IMG/VR virus record: IMGVR_UViG_3300015360_000074 | Coordinates: 1-45,350 of that record | Origin: a virus | DNA: 45,350 nucleotides | Direction: 5' to 3' (one strand) | Program-made: the position numbers and the translations under genes | In this document: in pieces, positions 26,352 to 34,525 of the stretch | Numbering within the stretch: the stretch's first letter is position 1 | Layout of the letters: each line of letters opens with the position of its first letter | The notes under the pieces: model-generated | Databases searched by the model: none | Seen by the model: only the letters and a program-made list of their open reading frames with translations | Told to the model about the DNA's origin: nothing

Positions 26352-27407
26352 TTATTTTGCAAATACAGAGGTCGCATAGCCAGAAATTGGAAAGCTGATT
26401 ACGGGCATCCCAAGGTTCCCAATCCCGAGAGTCATTGTGAGCAGGGTTAAAACAGGCAAGCCGCCCGCGCCGCCGAGATAAACAATTCCATCGACAATCA
26501 CAATACTTCCCTTGATCTTTACCAGGCTTTCTGCTTCTAAGGCAACAGTGCTGCCTTTCATGTCAAATTCAGACTCAGACTTCATCGTGATCTTTTGGCA
26601 TTCTAAAAGAGCAGATCCAGTTGCTTTAGCGGTTAACATATCGCAATTTAAGGTGAAATCCTTTTCAGCCTTCAGATTGATATTTTCAGTGGTCGTAACC
26701 TTAAAGCTTTTCTTGGAAGTATTCTCAATATTATCATCGGCGATCAGACTGGCCTTGCCACTTTTGTCAAGACGCATTTTGATAGTTTTGTGATCAATCT
26801 GACAGGAACCATCTTTTTCTATCTTGACAACGGTTGGACCTTGTGAAGAATCTGTTATCTTGCCATCGTTGTCGGTAGCACCCTTGAACGTAAACGTGCA
26901 GCTGCCATCAGTAGCCACCTTGATGTTACAGCCATTGTATTCGCCTTCTAGGTAGGGCTCTTCGTTCTTCAAGGTGGTCTTACGATCTGGATGCGTCAGA
27001 GCTCCAATAATTACAGCCTTTTCTGACACGCCGTCTAAACACAAAAGAAGGACAATGGCACCGTTTTGGCCTTTGGTGTTTACGGCATCGCCCTTCTTGG
27101 TCTTCTTCTTGGTCTTCCTGAGAGCTTTTTCAAAAAAATCTGCAACAGAGCCTAGGCCTTCAGCAGACATACAGTTCCTATAAAGAATAGTAGTCACACC
27201 CTTGTCTTCGTTCTGTTCGATAACGGTTACGTCATACTCAGTAGTAAGCTTTGATTTATTAAGATCGTTGGAGACAGGGTAGGCTTCCTTGATCACACCA
27301 ATGCGAAGTGCAAGGTTTTTATAACTCTTATTAAAGCCCGCCATCATTTGGCTAGGATCACTGCTTAGCAGGCCGTGCGGCAATACTGCTCCATTCTTAA
27401 GTTTCAT
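26352..27407 (-). CDS. Tail spike/gp5-like protein
   Basis: 351 residues. After an N-terminal domain with a likely OB-fold (about 20-170, containing VTTILYRNC and AVIIGALTHPDR), the sequence switches to a repetitive beta pattern (about 180-310: VKIEKDGSCQIDHKTIKMRLD, NINLKAEKDFTLNC, ITMKSESEFDMKG, VALEAESLVKIKG), which matches a triple-stranded beta-helix needle of central spikes. The C-terminus is hydrophobic and Gly-rich. The hub gene is directly upstream and overlaps by TAATG, as in gp27/gp5 pairs. No lysozyme domain is present, unlike T4 gp5. Likely function is piercing the outer membrane. Confidence 0.75.
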   Translation of the reverse strand: MKLKNGAVLPHGLLSSDPSQMMAGFNKSYKNLALRIGVIKEAYPVSNDLNKSKLTTEYDVTVIEQNEDKGVTTILYRNCMSAEGLGSVADFFEKALRKTKKKTKKGDAVNTKGQNGAIVLLLCLDGVSEKAVIIGALTHPDRKTTLKNEEPYLEGEYNGCNIKVATDGSCTFTFKGATDNDGKITDSSQGPTVVKIEKDGSCQIDHKTIKMRLDKSGKASLIADDNIENTSKKSFKVTTTENINLKAEKDFTLNCDMLTAKATGSALLECQKITMKSESEFDMKGSTVALEAESLVKIKGSIVIVDGIVYLGGAGGLPVLTLLTMTLGIGNLGMPVISFPISGYATSVFAK

Positions 27408-29236
27408 TATTTCTTAGCCTTTTTCTTTTTCCTAAAACTACGAAAAGCAGGTTGGGGAAAAGATTTGTTGGTAGCCTGTTGAGCATCTACACTGCCATGT
27501 CTTTTGATAATATCTTGAGATTCAGATACTCCTGGCAACATTTCTTCATTGTCAAAATCCCTCTTGCGCTCAAGATCGGCAGCCGTATTTGTCATTTCAG
27601 CGTAGCGAGTGCCTTTTGCCGAACTGTCGATGCTAATACCACTGCTCACATTGATTACAGATCTAAACTGTCTAGCACCTTTTGGCCCAACAATAGCGGC
27701 AGAGTGCGTGATCTGCTCAATGTGATACACAACACTGTCTAATTCTAGATTATCGCCTACCGCTATGGGGTCTACTAGGCCAGCACAGGTGATTGTTCCG
27801 TTAAGCTTAAGATGACCGCCAATCAAAATATTACCCATAACCCTTGCCCATCCTGGACTGCGATAATTTTTATAAATAGTAGTAGGCTCATCAAATTGAG
27901 TTGTTACGATATAGGGTCTTAGTCCACTGCGTTGAACATCTTTGATATCATATACGTAGTTTACCTGGCCCAGCTGCTGGGCAATATCAGCGCCTTCTTG
28001 ACCAACGGAAGATCTACCGAAATATTGAACAAAATTCACACGAGCGGCTTCTTCTCTGCCCAAATCTTTATCCATGATCAAAGCTGGGTTGACTTTCCAT
28101 CTGGGCAAATTTAAAAATTTTGTGTTGGCAGCGCCTTTGAAATCTTCCGTACTGAAAGGCATCTGTCGGAACACCAATGTAGGCATCACTTTATTGCCTG
28201 GATCTGTACGAAAAGCAGTATACATTTCATTCAATGGAGCGTTAGTGTATTGATTCAAGATAGCCCAGGTTTTTATTTGGTTCCAATACTCTGCCTTTAA
28301 AAGAGTGTCGCCTTGACATTCAGTTGGAGTGTACCAGAAATTCTTAAATTTTTGCCTAATACCTGCCGGATTAGTACCTGAACCAACAGACTGTGCAGAA
28401 CCAGAAGCATATTTCTGGATGCCAAAAAGATATATGTAGATGTCTTTAGCGGCCTTGGCCCCCTGTACGCCTAACAATCTTCCTACAAGGTCTGGAATGA
28501 AAAAATGCACATTATGAGTCTTTAGACCTGACTTGTCCGCTTGACCCTTACCTTGAATGCCGGTACCAATAAAACTTTGGATCAAAACCGCAATAACGTC
28601 TTGAACGTTTGTTAGACCCTTTTTGCCGACAAGGTTGGCCCAATCTTTGCCGATAAAACTGGCAAACAGAAGTTCATTCTTCTTGTCTTGATTTGGATCG
28701 ATTAGATAGGGATTAAAATAAATAGTATTGTTGAATTCAGTGAAAGCAAATCCGTTAATCTTAAAAAGAACAATTTTAGTGCCAGTCTGCGGATCTGTTG
28801 TTTCTATTTCTCTTACGCCCTGTACTTTAAAAATGCCCTTAAAACCGTCCGTAGGACCATTGATGGCTTGCTTATTAAATGCTTTCTGGGCTACGCGTTT
28901 AGCTTCGGCTTCCCAATTTAACATGTTTACTAAAACGAAATCTCCTGGTGCGATTGCAGTAAGATAGTTTACATCGGTCATCACTAGAGTGGCCGTCATA
29001 GAAGGTGTTAGTGCCCCTTTGCTTCCGGTCGTGGTTACAGATAGACAGTCGTTTTCTACAATAAGAGGATCGCGAACTTCAGTTGAAGCAACATTTGCGT
29101 TTCTAAGAGTATCTCTATTTTCCCATCTTACAAACGTAAGAAGCCACGCAGGACTTACCTGGTGAACGCGATTAAACTCGCTGTCACTGGTCCCGATAGG
29201 ATCTATGTCGAATGTGTAGGCTCTATTGTCTGTCAT
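27407..29236 (-). CDS. Baseplate hub protein (gp27-like)
   Basis: 609 residues. The N-terminus has the hub pattern SVTTTGSKGALTPSMTATLVMTD followed by APGDFVLVNMLNWE, where hub proteins have their first beta-barrel. FKGIFKVQGVREIE near 145 and GHLKLNGTITCAGLVDPIAVGDNLEL near 500 resemble the tail-tube-like barrels of hub proteins. The C-terminus is very basic (RSFRKKKKAKK). It follows the tape-measure gene by 2 bp, and its stop overlaps the spike gene. No Shine-Dalgarno site is visible, so translation probably depends on coupling. Assignment is by order and pattern. Confidence 0.7.
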   Translation of the reverse strand: MTDNRAYTFDIDPIGTSDSEFNRVHQVSPAWLLTFVRWENRDTLRNANVASTEVRDPLIVENDCLSVTTTGSKGALTPSMTATLVMTDVNYLTAIAPGDFVLVNMLNWEAEAKRVAQKAFNKQAINGPTDGFKGIFKVQGVREIETTDPQTGTKIVLFKINGFAFTEFNNTIYFNPYLIDPNQDKKNELLFASFIGKDWANLVGKKGLTNVQDVIAVLIQSFIGTGIQGKGQADKSGLKTHNVHFFIPDLVGRLLGVQGAKAAKDIYIYLFGIQKYASGSAQSVGSGTNPAGIRQKFKNFWYTPTECQGDTLLKAEYWNQIKTWAILNQYTNAPLNEMYTAFRTDPGNKVMPTLVFRQMPFSTEDFKGAANTKFLNLPRWKVNPALIMDKDLGREEAARVNFVQYFGRSSVGQEGADIAQQLGQVNYVYDIKDVQRSGLRPYIVTTQFDEPTTIYKNYRSPGWARVMGNILIGGHLKLNGTITCAGLVDPIAVGDNLELDSVVYHIEQITHSAAIVGPKGARQFRSVINVSSGISIDSSAKGTRYAEMTNTAADLERKRDFDNEEMLPGVSESQDIIKRHGSVDAQQATNKSFPQPAFRSFRKKKKAKK

Positions 29237-29238
29237 GA

Positions 29239-31731
29239 TTATTGGGTGGGCTTTCCGGCCTGATCTTGATTCTCAGCGCCACCCAGTGCCGCATATTTAT
29301 TAAGAATTTTTTCGAATGGGCTCAAGTCTTTGCTTCCCTTGCCTTCTTCTAGGGCTTTCTGAAGCTCAGCATTCATTTCTCGAACCTTATGGGTAAACAG
29401 AGCAGCGGATTTGGAAGCAGCATCCATGCTACCACTCATTTCGTTAAAATTTTTCAATACCGTTCCAGCATCTGCTGCCATCGCTTGGATAGTACTGTCT
29501 TCCATGCGACCAGTGTCTCTACTGCCCAATCGGCCTTCTACAGCGGTATCACCTGGGGCTCCTGGTCCGTATTGTTCTGCACCTGGTATTTTCCCTACGC
29601 TGCCAAAGGTAAAAGCTTGCTGTTCTCGCTGTCCTTTATAGCCCAACTCTGCAGCGTGGAACATACCTAGATTGGACAAGTCTTGCTGTATGTCTTTTGG
29701 AAGTTTGCTATAATTTTCGTCAGTCGGACCCTCAACACCAATATCCTTGAGCTTGCTACGAATTTTGTCTCGTAGGCTGTCTGATTCGCTAAAACGGCTT
29801 ACAGCGCCTTCATTTACATTAGAAATTCTCTCTATAATATCTTTTGTATCAGTCTTAAGAAAGTTGGCAGCGCCTTTAATCAAGAAATTGCTTTCGTTAA
29901 GTTCCTCTTCTTTAATCTGCATGATTGCCTGCTTTTGTATTGTAGAAAGCTGAGAAAGCTTAGAATCTCTCATAAAGCCAGCGGCCCGCATAACGCCACG
30001 AGGGCCAGATGTTGTGGAAGAAATTTGCTGATATTGCTCATAGGCGGTCTTTGAAGCCTCAATACCCTTGGTGGTATTTTCAGACAAATATCTGCCCAAT
30101 CCACCAGAAATACGCTCAAAGTCACTATCGGTTTTAGCACCAGAACGACCTATAGCCTCCGCAGCGACTGCGGTGAATCTGCGATTTTCTTCCGCAAATT
30201 TACTATCATCTAAACCTAAACGCATACCTTCAGACAAAATCTTGATGGTCGCCTGCTTAGTAGCTTCGCCTGATCCTACGCCGCCTGAAATACTTCCCAT
30301 AATCTGAGAAGCGTTTGTAAGGTCGAAGCCGCGCTCCATCTGATTTCCAAGAACAGACCCTCTTGCTGCGCGAGTAGAACCGCCTGCCGCAAGAATTCCT
30401 GAGCTCATCTGTTGAGACATCTCTGGAGTGAAACCGGCATCAATACCCTGTTTTAAGAATCCGCCTGGGCCATAAAAATCTCTGTTTCGCATTCCCATTC
30501 CGCGCTGAGAGCCAAGTCTTCCCTGGAAATCCTGTTCATATTCAGAAATAGCTCGTTGTTTAAAGGGATTCATTTTCTTCTGAGCCTCTAATGAGCCCTG
30601 GAAACCGGAAGAAAGCTCTTCTGCTATCATAGATTGATATTGATTAGACATAGTGCTAGAAAATGGAGAAAGAGCCAGAGCCCGTTTTCTCTTGTCGGTT
30701 AGAATACCTCCTACGCCGTATGCGAAACCCCCCATACCACCAAGAATTCCGCCGCCTAGTGCGCCAGCCGCAGCGCCTGGAATAGCGCCTACGCCACCGG
30801 CCAAAGATCCTAGGGCAGCACCGCCCACAAAACCAGATCCGGCACCTCCTGCAATTCCAGCGCCGGTAGATTTAAGAATGCCCATAGGCAAACTCATCAG
30901 ATCTGCGTTCTGAGCATTACGTGATTGAGCAAGTGCCATCTGAGCAGCCTTGGCACGCTCAGGATTCCACATCTGTTCAAACGCTGTACGTTTGCTGTAA
31001 ATATTCCCTACATCTCTTCCCAGCACTCCCTGAACAGCATTTCCGGTCGCTTGTTGGGTCTGAATTGGAGCTTGGCCAAAACCACGATACGTATCAACGC
31101 CCATTTGACCAATAGTTCCTACACCGGCCATCAGAGAACCAAACGTACCCAGAGCTGCACCTGGATTGGCTGCCGCCATACGCCCGCCTGCAGTCATTGC
31201 ACCGCCCATGCCACCTCCCTGGTAGGCATTCATTAGGCGCTGAGCACCTTGGGGTGTTGCATTTTGGCGAGCTTCCACAAGCTGATTTAATTGAGCGTCA
31301 CGTTGCTTATAAGCCTGTTTGGCTCTAGAATTGTTTTCTTCCACTCGTGCAATCTGTTCTTTGAGCTTAAGCTCTTCAGCAGAATCCTTAACCGCCTGTT
31401 TTTGCAGTTCTTTCATTTCTCTTAGCTTGCCAGTACGCTGTTCGATTAGTTTAACAAGTTGTTGTTGACCCTTGGCTTCTTCCTTGATCATCTGATCAAG
31501 CTCACGGCGGGCTGATTGGGTAGATCTTTTGTAGGCTTCCATGCTTTGTTGAGACATGCCGCCTGGGGTGGAGCCGCCAGCTCCTCCCATGCCTATGCTT
31601 TGAAGATTTTGAGCGGTTTTTTGCTGGTCTTTGGGCGTGTAAAGCTCTTTCAGCTTGCGCTGCATAGACTCAACACTTTTATCAAAGTCGGAAGTATCGA
31701 ATTTTGCTGAGATAATTAATTCTTTACGCAT
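29239..31731 (-). CDS. Tail tape-measure-like protein
   Basis: 830 residues. The N-terminus (SAKFDTSDFDKSVESMQRKLKELY) is typical of tape-measure proteins, followed by a long coiled coil (about 75-160, EELKLKEQIARVEENNSRA). The middle (about 275-345) is Gly/Ala-rich and hydrophobic with many GxxxG steps, the membrane-inserting region common in tape measures. The C-terminus is charged. It sets tail length and enters the envelope at infection. Length would predict a tail of about 125 nm at 1.5 angstrom per residue if fully helical (my arithmetic). It is the first gene before hub and spike, as in other phages. No Shine-Dalgarno site; its ATG directly follows the stop of a GIY-YIG relic. Confidence 0.72.
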   Translation of the reverse strand: MRKELIISAKFDTSDFDKSVESMQRKLKELYTPKDQQKTAQNLQSIGMGGAGGSTPGGMSQQSMEAYKRSTQSARRELDQMIKEEAKGQQQLVKLIEQRTGKLREMKELQKQAVKDSAEELKLKEQIARVEENNSRAKQAYKQRDAQLNQLVEARQNATPQGAQRLMNAYQGGGMGGAMTAGGRMAAANPGAALGTFGSLMAGVGTIGQMGVDTYRGFGQAPIQTQQATGNAVQGVLGRDVGNIYSKRTAFEQMWNPERAKAAQMALAQSRNAQNADLMSLPMGILKSTGAGIAGGAGSGFVGGAALGSLAGGVGAIPGAAAGALGGGILGGMGGFAYGVGGILTDKRKRALALSPFSSTMSNQYQSMIAEELSSGFQGSLEAQKKMNPFKQRAISEYEQDFQGRLGSQRGMGMRNRDFYGPGGFLKQGIDAGFTPEMSQQMSSGILAAGGSTRAARGSVLGNQMERGFDLTNASQIMGSISGGVGSGEATKQATIKILSEGMRLGLDDSKFAEENRRFTAVAAEAIGRSGAKTDSDFERISGGLGRYLSENTTKGIEASKTAYEQYQQISSTTSGPRGVMRAAGFMRDSKLSQLSTIQKQAIMQIKEEELNESNFLIKGAANFLKTDTKDIIERISNVNEGAVSRFSESDSLRDKIRSKLKDIGVEGPTDENYSKLPKDIQQDLSNLGMFHAAELGYKGQREQQAFTFGSVGKIPGAEQYGPGAPGDTAVEGRLGSRDTGRMEDSTIQAMAADAGTVLKNFNEMSGSMDAASKSAALFTHKVREMNAELQKALEEGKGSKDLSPFEKILNKYAALGGAENQDQAGKPTQ

Positions 31732-31845
31732 TTAGTCAACCACTACGCTTACAGACATGAAATTCCATCCGTATTTAAGATTTTGTACGATCTGCCCGAC
31801 ACAGGCCTTTCCATTGATTTTATTAGCAATTTTGTAAACTAGCAT
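31732..31845 (-). pseudogene. GIY-YIG homing endonuclease remnant (N-terminal fragment)
   Basis: 37 codons with a good ribosome site (AAGGTGAG, 7 bp spacing) and start MLVYKIANKINGKACVGQ. This matches the usual GIY-YIG opening (YKITNKINGKVYIGQT) but the YIG part has become CVG, and the reading frame stops after an unrelated tail (NFMSVSVVVD). The remaining domain and the catalytic Arg and Glu are absent. The stop abuts the ATG of the tape-measure gene. An alternative in-frame start 30 bp upstream (MSVIL...) exists. I infer a decayed mobile endonuclease, with its small frame kept, perhaps as a translational leader. Confidence 0.65.
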
Positions 31846-31930
31846 AAATATCTCACCTTTTAAGATTACGCTCATGCCTCGTATCACTATTTATCACGTA
31901 ATGGGCTTAAAACAGACCATATTCTATTGC

Positions 31931-31959
31931 TTGACTAATCCCTGCGATTCCCGTAGTAT
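31931..31959 (+). promoter_or_regulatory. TTGACTAA-class promoter for the dUTPase operon
   Basis: TTGACT (31931-31936) and TAGTAT (31954-31959) with a 17 bp spacer. The transcript would start near 31966 at the AAGGAG (31966-31971) that precedes the GTG at 31979, so the leader is close to minimal. Confidence 0.65.
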
Positions 31960-31978
31960 CTACAGAAGGAGATAAAAA

Positions 31979-32233
31979 GTGCATAAAAACAAAAAAAGCC
32001 AAAAGATCAGGAAGTTTTCTTTACTGGACAGTCTTCCTAAAAATGAGGAAGAATTCCTTAAGCGGCTGATTGCACACTCCGAAAAAATGATTAGCCCTAA
32101 CAATACCGAAATCGACATGTTCTTTAGGGGTCAGGCTGACAGACAGCGAGCCAAACTGGAAAATTTGATAAAAACAAGAGCAATACACAAAGAAATAAGA
32201 TATAATGGAAGATGCTCGAACATTTGGACATAA
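31979..32233 (+). CDS. Small basic protein, unknown
   Basis: 84 residues, GTG start with AAGGAG 7 bp upstream. N-terminus is strongly basic (MHKNKKSQKIRKFS), followed by helices with mixed charge (EEEFLKRLIAHSEKM; FRGQADRQRAKLENLIKTR). Probably a nucleic-acid or membrane-surface binder, but no family is recognised. It opens the plus-strand operon leading to dUTPase, so it is expected to be expressed with it. The end overlaps the next gene by 22 bp. Confidence 0.6.
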   Translation: MHKNKKSQKIRKFSLLDSLPKNEEEFLKRLIAHSEKMISPNNTEIDMFFRGQADRQRAKLENLIKTRAIHKEIRYNGRCSNIWT

Positions 32234-32475
32234 TTCTGTTGTATTTGCTTATGCTTGCAATAGGGTTTATGTTTGTGGTATTGGTGTTCAGGTCCATGGG
32301 AAGCTTGATCAAGTTCAAAGCAATACCACTGTGCAAAATAGGGGTTCACAAAATGTACAGACATGAGCATGGCGTTAGAAAATCAAATTACCATTGCTCA
32401 TGGTGTAAGAAGACTAGAAAACACCCTAAACTTAAAATCGTTCATGGTAGCAAAAAATTCCCAATGGCCAAATAA
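32212..32475 (+). CDS. Small membrane protein with zinc-like C-terminus
   Basis: 87 residues. One strong transmembrane helix near 8-27 (ILLYLLMLAIGFMFVVLVF), then a basic cytoplasmic-type tail with Cys41 and a CSWCKKTRKHPK segment near 62-74 and several His that could bind metal. GGAAG touches the ATG, so initiation is probably coupled to the overlapping upstream gene. No coiled coil is seen after the helix, so it is a poor inner-spanin candidate. Function unknown. Confidence 0.55.
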   Translation: MLEHLDIILLYLLMLAIGFMFVVLVFRSMGSLIKFKAIPLCKIGVHKMYRHEHGVRKSNYHCSWCKKTRKHPKLKIVHGSKKFPMAK

Positions 32476-32483
32476 AAGGTGTT

Positions 32484-32933
32484 ATGCAAAAACTACGTGT
32501 AAAAAAACTTCATCCAGATGCTGTTCTTCCCAAATACCAAAGCAAAGGTGCGTCTGGTTTTGATTTCGTTGCTGTTGAAGATGTTCGAATTGGTCCAGGA
32601 GAAACCAAGGTCGTATCGACCGGTATTTCCTTGGCCATAGAAGAAGGGTTTGAAGTTCAGGTTCGTCCTCGCTCTGGGCTTACTTTAAAAACCACCCTAC
32701 GAGTGGCCAACACCCCTGGCACTATCGATTCAGATTTCAGAGGGCCAGTAGGAATCATAATGACAAACTCTCTAACCATTAAAGATAACAAGGATGTGAT
32801 TGTCAAAAAAGGTGATCGAATTGCACAGGGCGTAATCGTTCCTGTGGTCCAAGCTGAGATCACAGAGGTCGATAGCCTGGATGAAACTGAACGTGGATCT
32901 GGTGGATTTGGTTCTACTGGATCAAAAGGATAA
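32484..32933 (+). CDS. dut: dUTPase
   Basis: 149 residues, usual length for a trimeric dUTPase. It hydrolyses dUTP to dUMP and pyrophosphate, keeping uracil out of DNA and feeding thymidylate synthesis. All five motifs are present: ASGFDFVA (23-30), PRSGLT (62-67), GTIDSDFRGPVG (79-90), DRIAQ (111-115) and RGSGGFGSTG (137-146). In motif 3 the common Tyr that stacks on the base is Phe, a minor change also seen in other members. It pairs functionally with ThyX, encoded 2 kb away on the other strand. GC and codon use look like the neighbours. Confidence 0.92.
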   Translation: MQKLRVKKLHPDAVLPKYQSKGASGFDFVAVEDVRIGPGETKVVSTGISLAIEEGFEVQVRPRSGLTLKTTLRVANTPGTIDSDFRGPVGIIMTNSLTIKDNKDVIVKKGDRIAQGVIVPVVQAEITEVDSLDETERGSGGFGSTGSKG

Positions 32934-32934
32934 T

Positions 32935-33078
32935 ATGAGATACTTAATGCTACTTTTACTGGCTCTTGTTGTTACCGGTTGTGCTAACACAGAAACCGAC
33001 CGCTGTCGTAAGAAAGACGGCGTTACTCGCTGCGAGCCTAGAGAGCCTAGCGAACCCCGTGGTCGCCTCTACAACTAG
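32935..33078 (+). CDS. Small lipoprotein, possible outer-membrane spanin
   Basis: 47 residues beginning MRYLMLLLLALVVTGC, a short signal peptide with lipobox VTGC (Cys16). The mature part is about 32 residues, charged and with several Pro (EPREPSEPRG). AAGGA lies 5 bp before the ATG and 1 bp separates it from the dUTPase stop. Size, lipobox and Pro-rich tail fit an Rz1-type outer-membrane spanin; no matching inner spanin is seen next to it. It could instead be an exclusion lipoprotein. Confidence 0.6.
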   Translation: MRYLMLLLLALVVTGCANTETDRCRKKDGVTRCEPREPSEPRGRLYN

Positions 33079-33083
33079 AAAAT

Positions 33084-33100
33084 AATCAAGCTTCTTGATT
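33084..33100. terminator. Hairpin at the convergent operon junction
   Basis: AATCAAG and CTTGATT with a CTT loop, 7 bp stem. Read leftward it is followed by ATTATTTT, so it fits an intrinsic terminator for the leftward RNA-ligase transcript; read rightward there is no T-run. It lies 6 bp past the plus-strand lipoprotein stop. Confidence 0.5.
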
Positions 33101-33187
33101 GTCCTAATCGGGACAATTAAGAGGCTTAAATACGTCTATTTGTCCTAATCGGGACAATTAAGAGGCTTAAATACGTCTATTTGTCCC
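33100..33187. repeat. 2 x 41 bp perfect tandem repeat containing an inverted repeat
   Basis: Units 33100-33140 and 33141-33181 are identical. Each has TGTCC-TAATCG-GGACA, a 5-7 bp stem depending on the flanks. A partial third copy follows (TGTCCC, 33182-33187), and TTGTCCCGATT (33181-33191) is the reverse complement of AATCGGGACAA in both units. The block sits between two converging operons and has no protein-coding frame I could support. It may strengthen termination or be a protein-binding array. Confidence 0.8.
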
Positions 33188-33201
33188 GATTCGCGTCCAG
33201 G

Positions 33202-34065
33202 TTATAGATTCTTTTCTTTGAAGATGCTTTTGATGAAGCTAAAGATCCAGCTAAGAGATTGCCTCTTGATACTCATAAGCTCTTGCTCAGTTCCTACAAT
33301 CTGACCTTCTTTTACGAGGTCATCAAAATAATCAAAAGCGATCTGTTTTAGAGAAGCGGGATATTCCACAACATAGCGTTCATCCTTAGACAAAAGTTTC
33401 TCTAGTCTAATAGGTTGAAGCAGGTGGGAATAGTCAGGGCCTTTTTCTTTAGGCGCTTTGTCGCCTCTTGATTTGGTCCACTGAGTCTCTTCTGCCGTAA
33501 AGACTTCTTTGTAACGAGAGCCTATAATCTGCACTACGACTCCCTCAGGGTGCATAAACCCTAGGGCTAATTTGGAGCCATTGGTCTTTAGATCATCCAT
33601 CGCAATTTTCACTTGACCAAGATCGAATTTTCCTTTGTAGAGAACCGGTACCAGGACGGTCTGGGGAGGAAGGATCGCAGGGTCGTATCGCCAATAATCA
33701 AACAGAATAAAAAACTTTTCCTTAAGCCCTTCGCCGGAATTAATCCCTAGACCAGCCCATTCGCCAAAATGCTGACCAGGACCAAGCTTCTCTACAAACG
33801 CTTCTTTATTGGCATATGCGAATGCAGCAAAACCATAATTGTCGTCGCCAGGAACAATCCATCTAGTGCGTGAGCCGCAGCGAAAATCAAAGTATTGACC
33901 ATTTAGTTCAACAATACCCACGTCTTTATTGGATTTTCTAAAAATCGCAATTTCTGGGTCCAATGGTACGATCATAATTTGGGCATTAGAGCCGTGGATT
34001 TTCTGGGTGATAGAAAATTTGACGGAACTAAGCTTTTTAATCTCGGGAAAGGATTTGAATTCCAT
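33202..34065 (-). CDS. RNA ligase of the Rnl2/nucleotidyltransferase family
   Basis: 287 residues. It would join RNA ends through an enzyme-AMP intermediate. Motifs: KIHGSN with nucleophile Lys22, FGEWAG (100-105, motif III), HPEGVVVQI (motif IV, Glu174-Gly175) and a Lys near RYKEVF (186, motif V). The C-terminal 80 residues are helical and basic, with an aromatic tail. Length fits small phage ligases related to T4 Rnl2 and Deinococcus-type RNA ligase. It is 8 bp after the Rrf2-like gene and ends at the hairpin/repeat block. A second, unlike ligase is encoded at 37526-38281. RNA ligase is certain to family level; substrate is unknown. Confidence 0.85.
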   Translation of the reverse strand: MEFKSFPEIKKLSSVKFSITQKIHGSNAQIMIVPLDPEIAIFRKSNKDVGIVELNGQYFDFRCGSRTRWIVPGDDNYGFAAFAYANKEAFVEKLGPGQHFGEWAGLGINSGEGLKEKFFILFDYWRYDPAILPPQTVLVPVLYKGKFDLGQVKIAMDDLKTNGSKLALGFMHPEGVVVQIIGSRYKEVFTAEETQWTKSRGDKAPKEKGPDYSHLLQPIRLEKLLSKDERYVVEYPASLKQIAFDYFDDLVKEGQIVGTEQELMSIKRQSLSWIFSFIKSIFKEKNL

Positions 34066-34073
34066 GGCAACCT

Positions 34074-34409
34074 CTAGATAGAAGTGTTCAAAAACGCGTT
34101 TACAACAGCAGTACGAAGACGACCTACTGGTGTCACTTCATCGAGCTGAAGACTTCCAAGGTCTTCACCAATTGCATTGGCCACCGTCATAGCAGTAACA
34201 ATAGACCCCTTGTTTAGGATATAGCCGCCGCCAGGACCGCGTTTTACGCTTACAATGCCAGCTTCACGCAGATTGCGCATAATCTGTTCTAGGAAGTTTA
34301 CAGTGGTTCCAACGTCAACAGTCATATCTACCACTCTGGTAGGACCAGTTTTCGTCTTGAGAATATTGACCGCGTTGATTCCAATTTCGAGTTTGCGAGT
34401 GAGTTTCAT
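34074..34409 (-). CDS. Rrf2/IscR-like winged-helix transcription regulator
   Basis: 111 residues, shorter than bacterial Rrf2 proteins (about 130-165). The N-terminal winged helix-turn-helix is clear: residues 1-15 helix, TTVNFLEQIMRNLREAGIV near 35-53 (recognition helix) and VKRGPGGGYIL near 55-65 (wing). Unlike IscR or NsrR there is no Cys at all, so no iron-sulfur cluster can be bound; regulation would be by dimer state or another ligand. AAGGAG precedes the ATG. A promoter and a TATCTAGATA palindrome lie just upstream, which could allow self-repression. It heads the ligase pair. Rrf2 members are uncommon in phages. Confidence 0.8.
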   Translation of the reverse strand: MKLTRKLEIGINAVNILKTKTGPTRVVDMTVDVGTTVNFLEQIMRNLREAGIVSVKRGPGGGYILNKGSIVTAMTVANAIGEDLGSLQLDEVTPVGRLRTAVVNAFLNTSI

Positions 34410-34429
34410 TGATTTCTCCTTAAATTTAG

Positions 34430-34464
34430 TATCTAGATATAGAGTAAACTAGTTTTATCGGCAA
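34430..34464 (-). promoter_or_regulatory. Promoter and palindrome before the Rrf2-like gene
   Basis: On the minus strand, TTGCCG (34459-34464) and TATATC (34436-34441) are 17 bp apart. The perfect palindrome TATCTAGATA (34430-34439) overlaps the -10 and expected start, an ideal place for a repressor. An alternative pairing is TTGCAT with TACTCT, 5 bp upstream. Confidence 0.5.
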
Positions 34465-34525
34465 TGCAAATCATATTCAGAAAATTGCAAATATGGTCTA
34501 CATTATTGGTATATAGCCGAAATCA

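Noticed and set aside
30653-30913. Proline/alanine-rich plus-strand ORF in the tape-measure gene
   Set aside because: Reverse-strand shadow of the Gly/Ala-rich membrane segment.
33100-33187. CRISPR-like array
   Set aside because: Two perfect copies in direct contact with no unique spacers.
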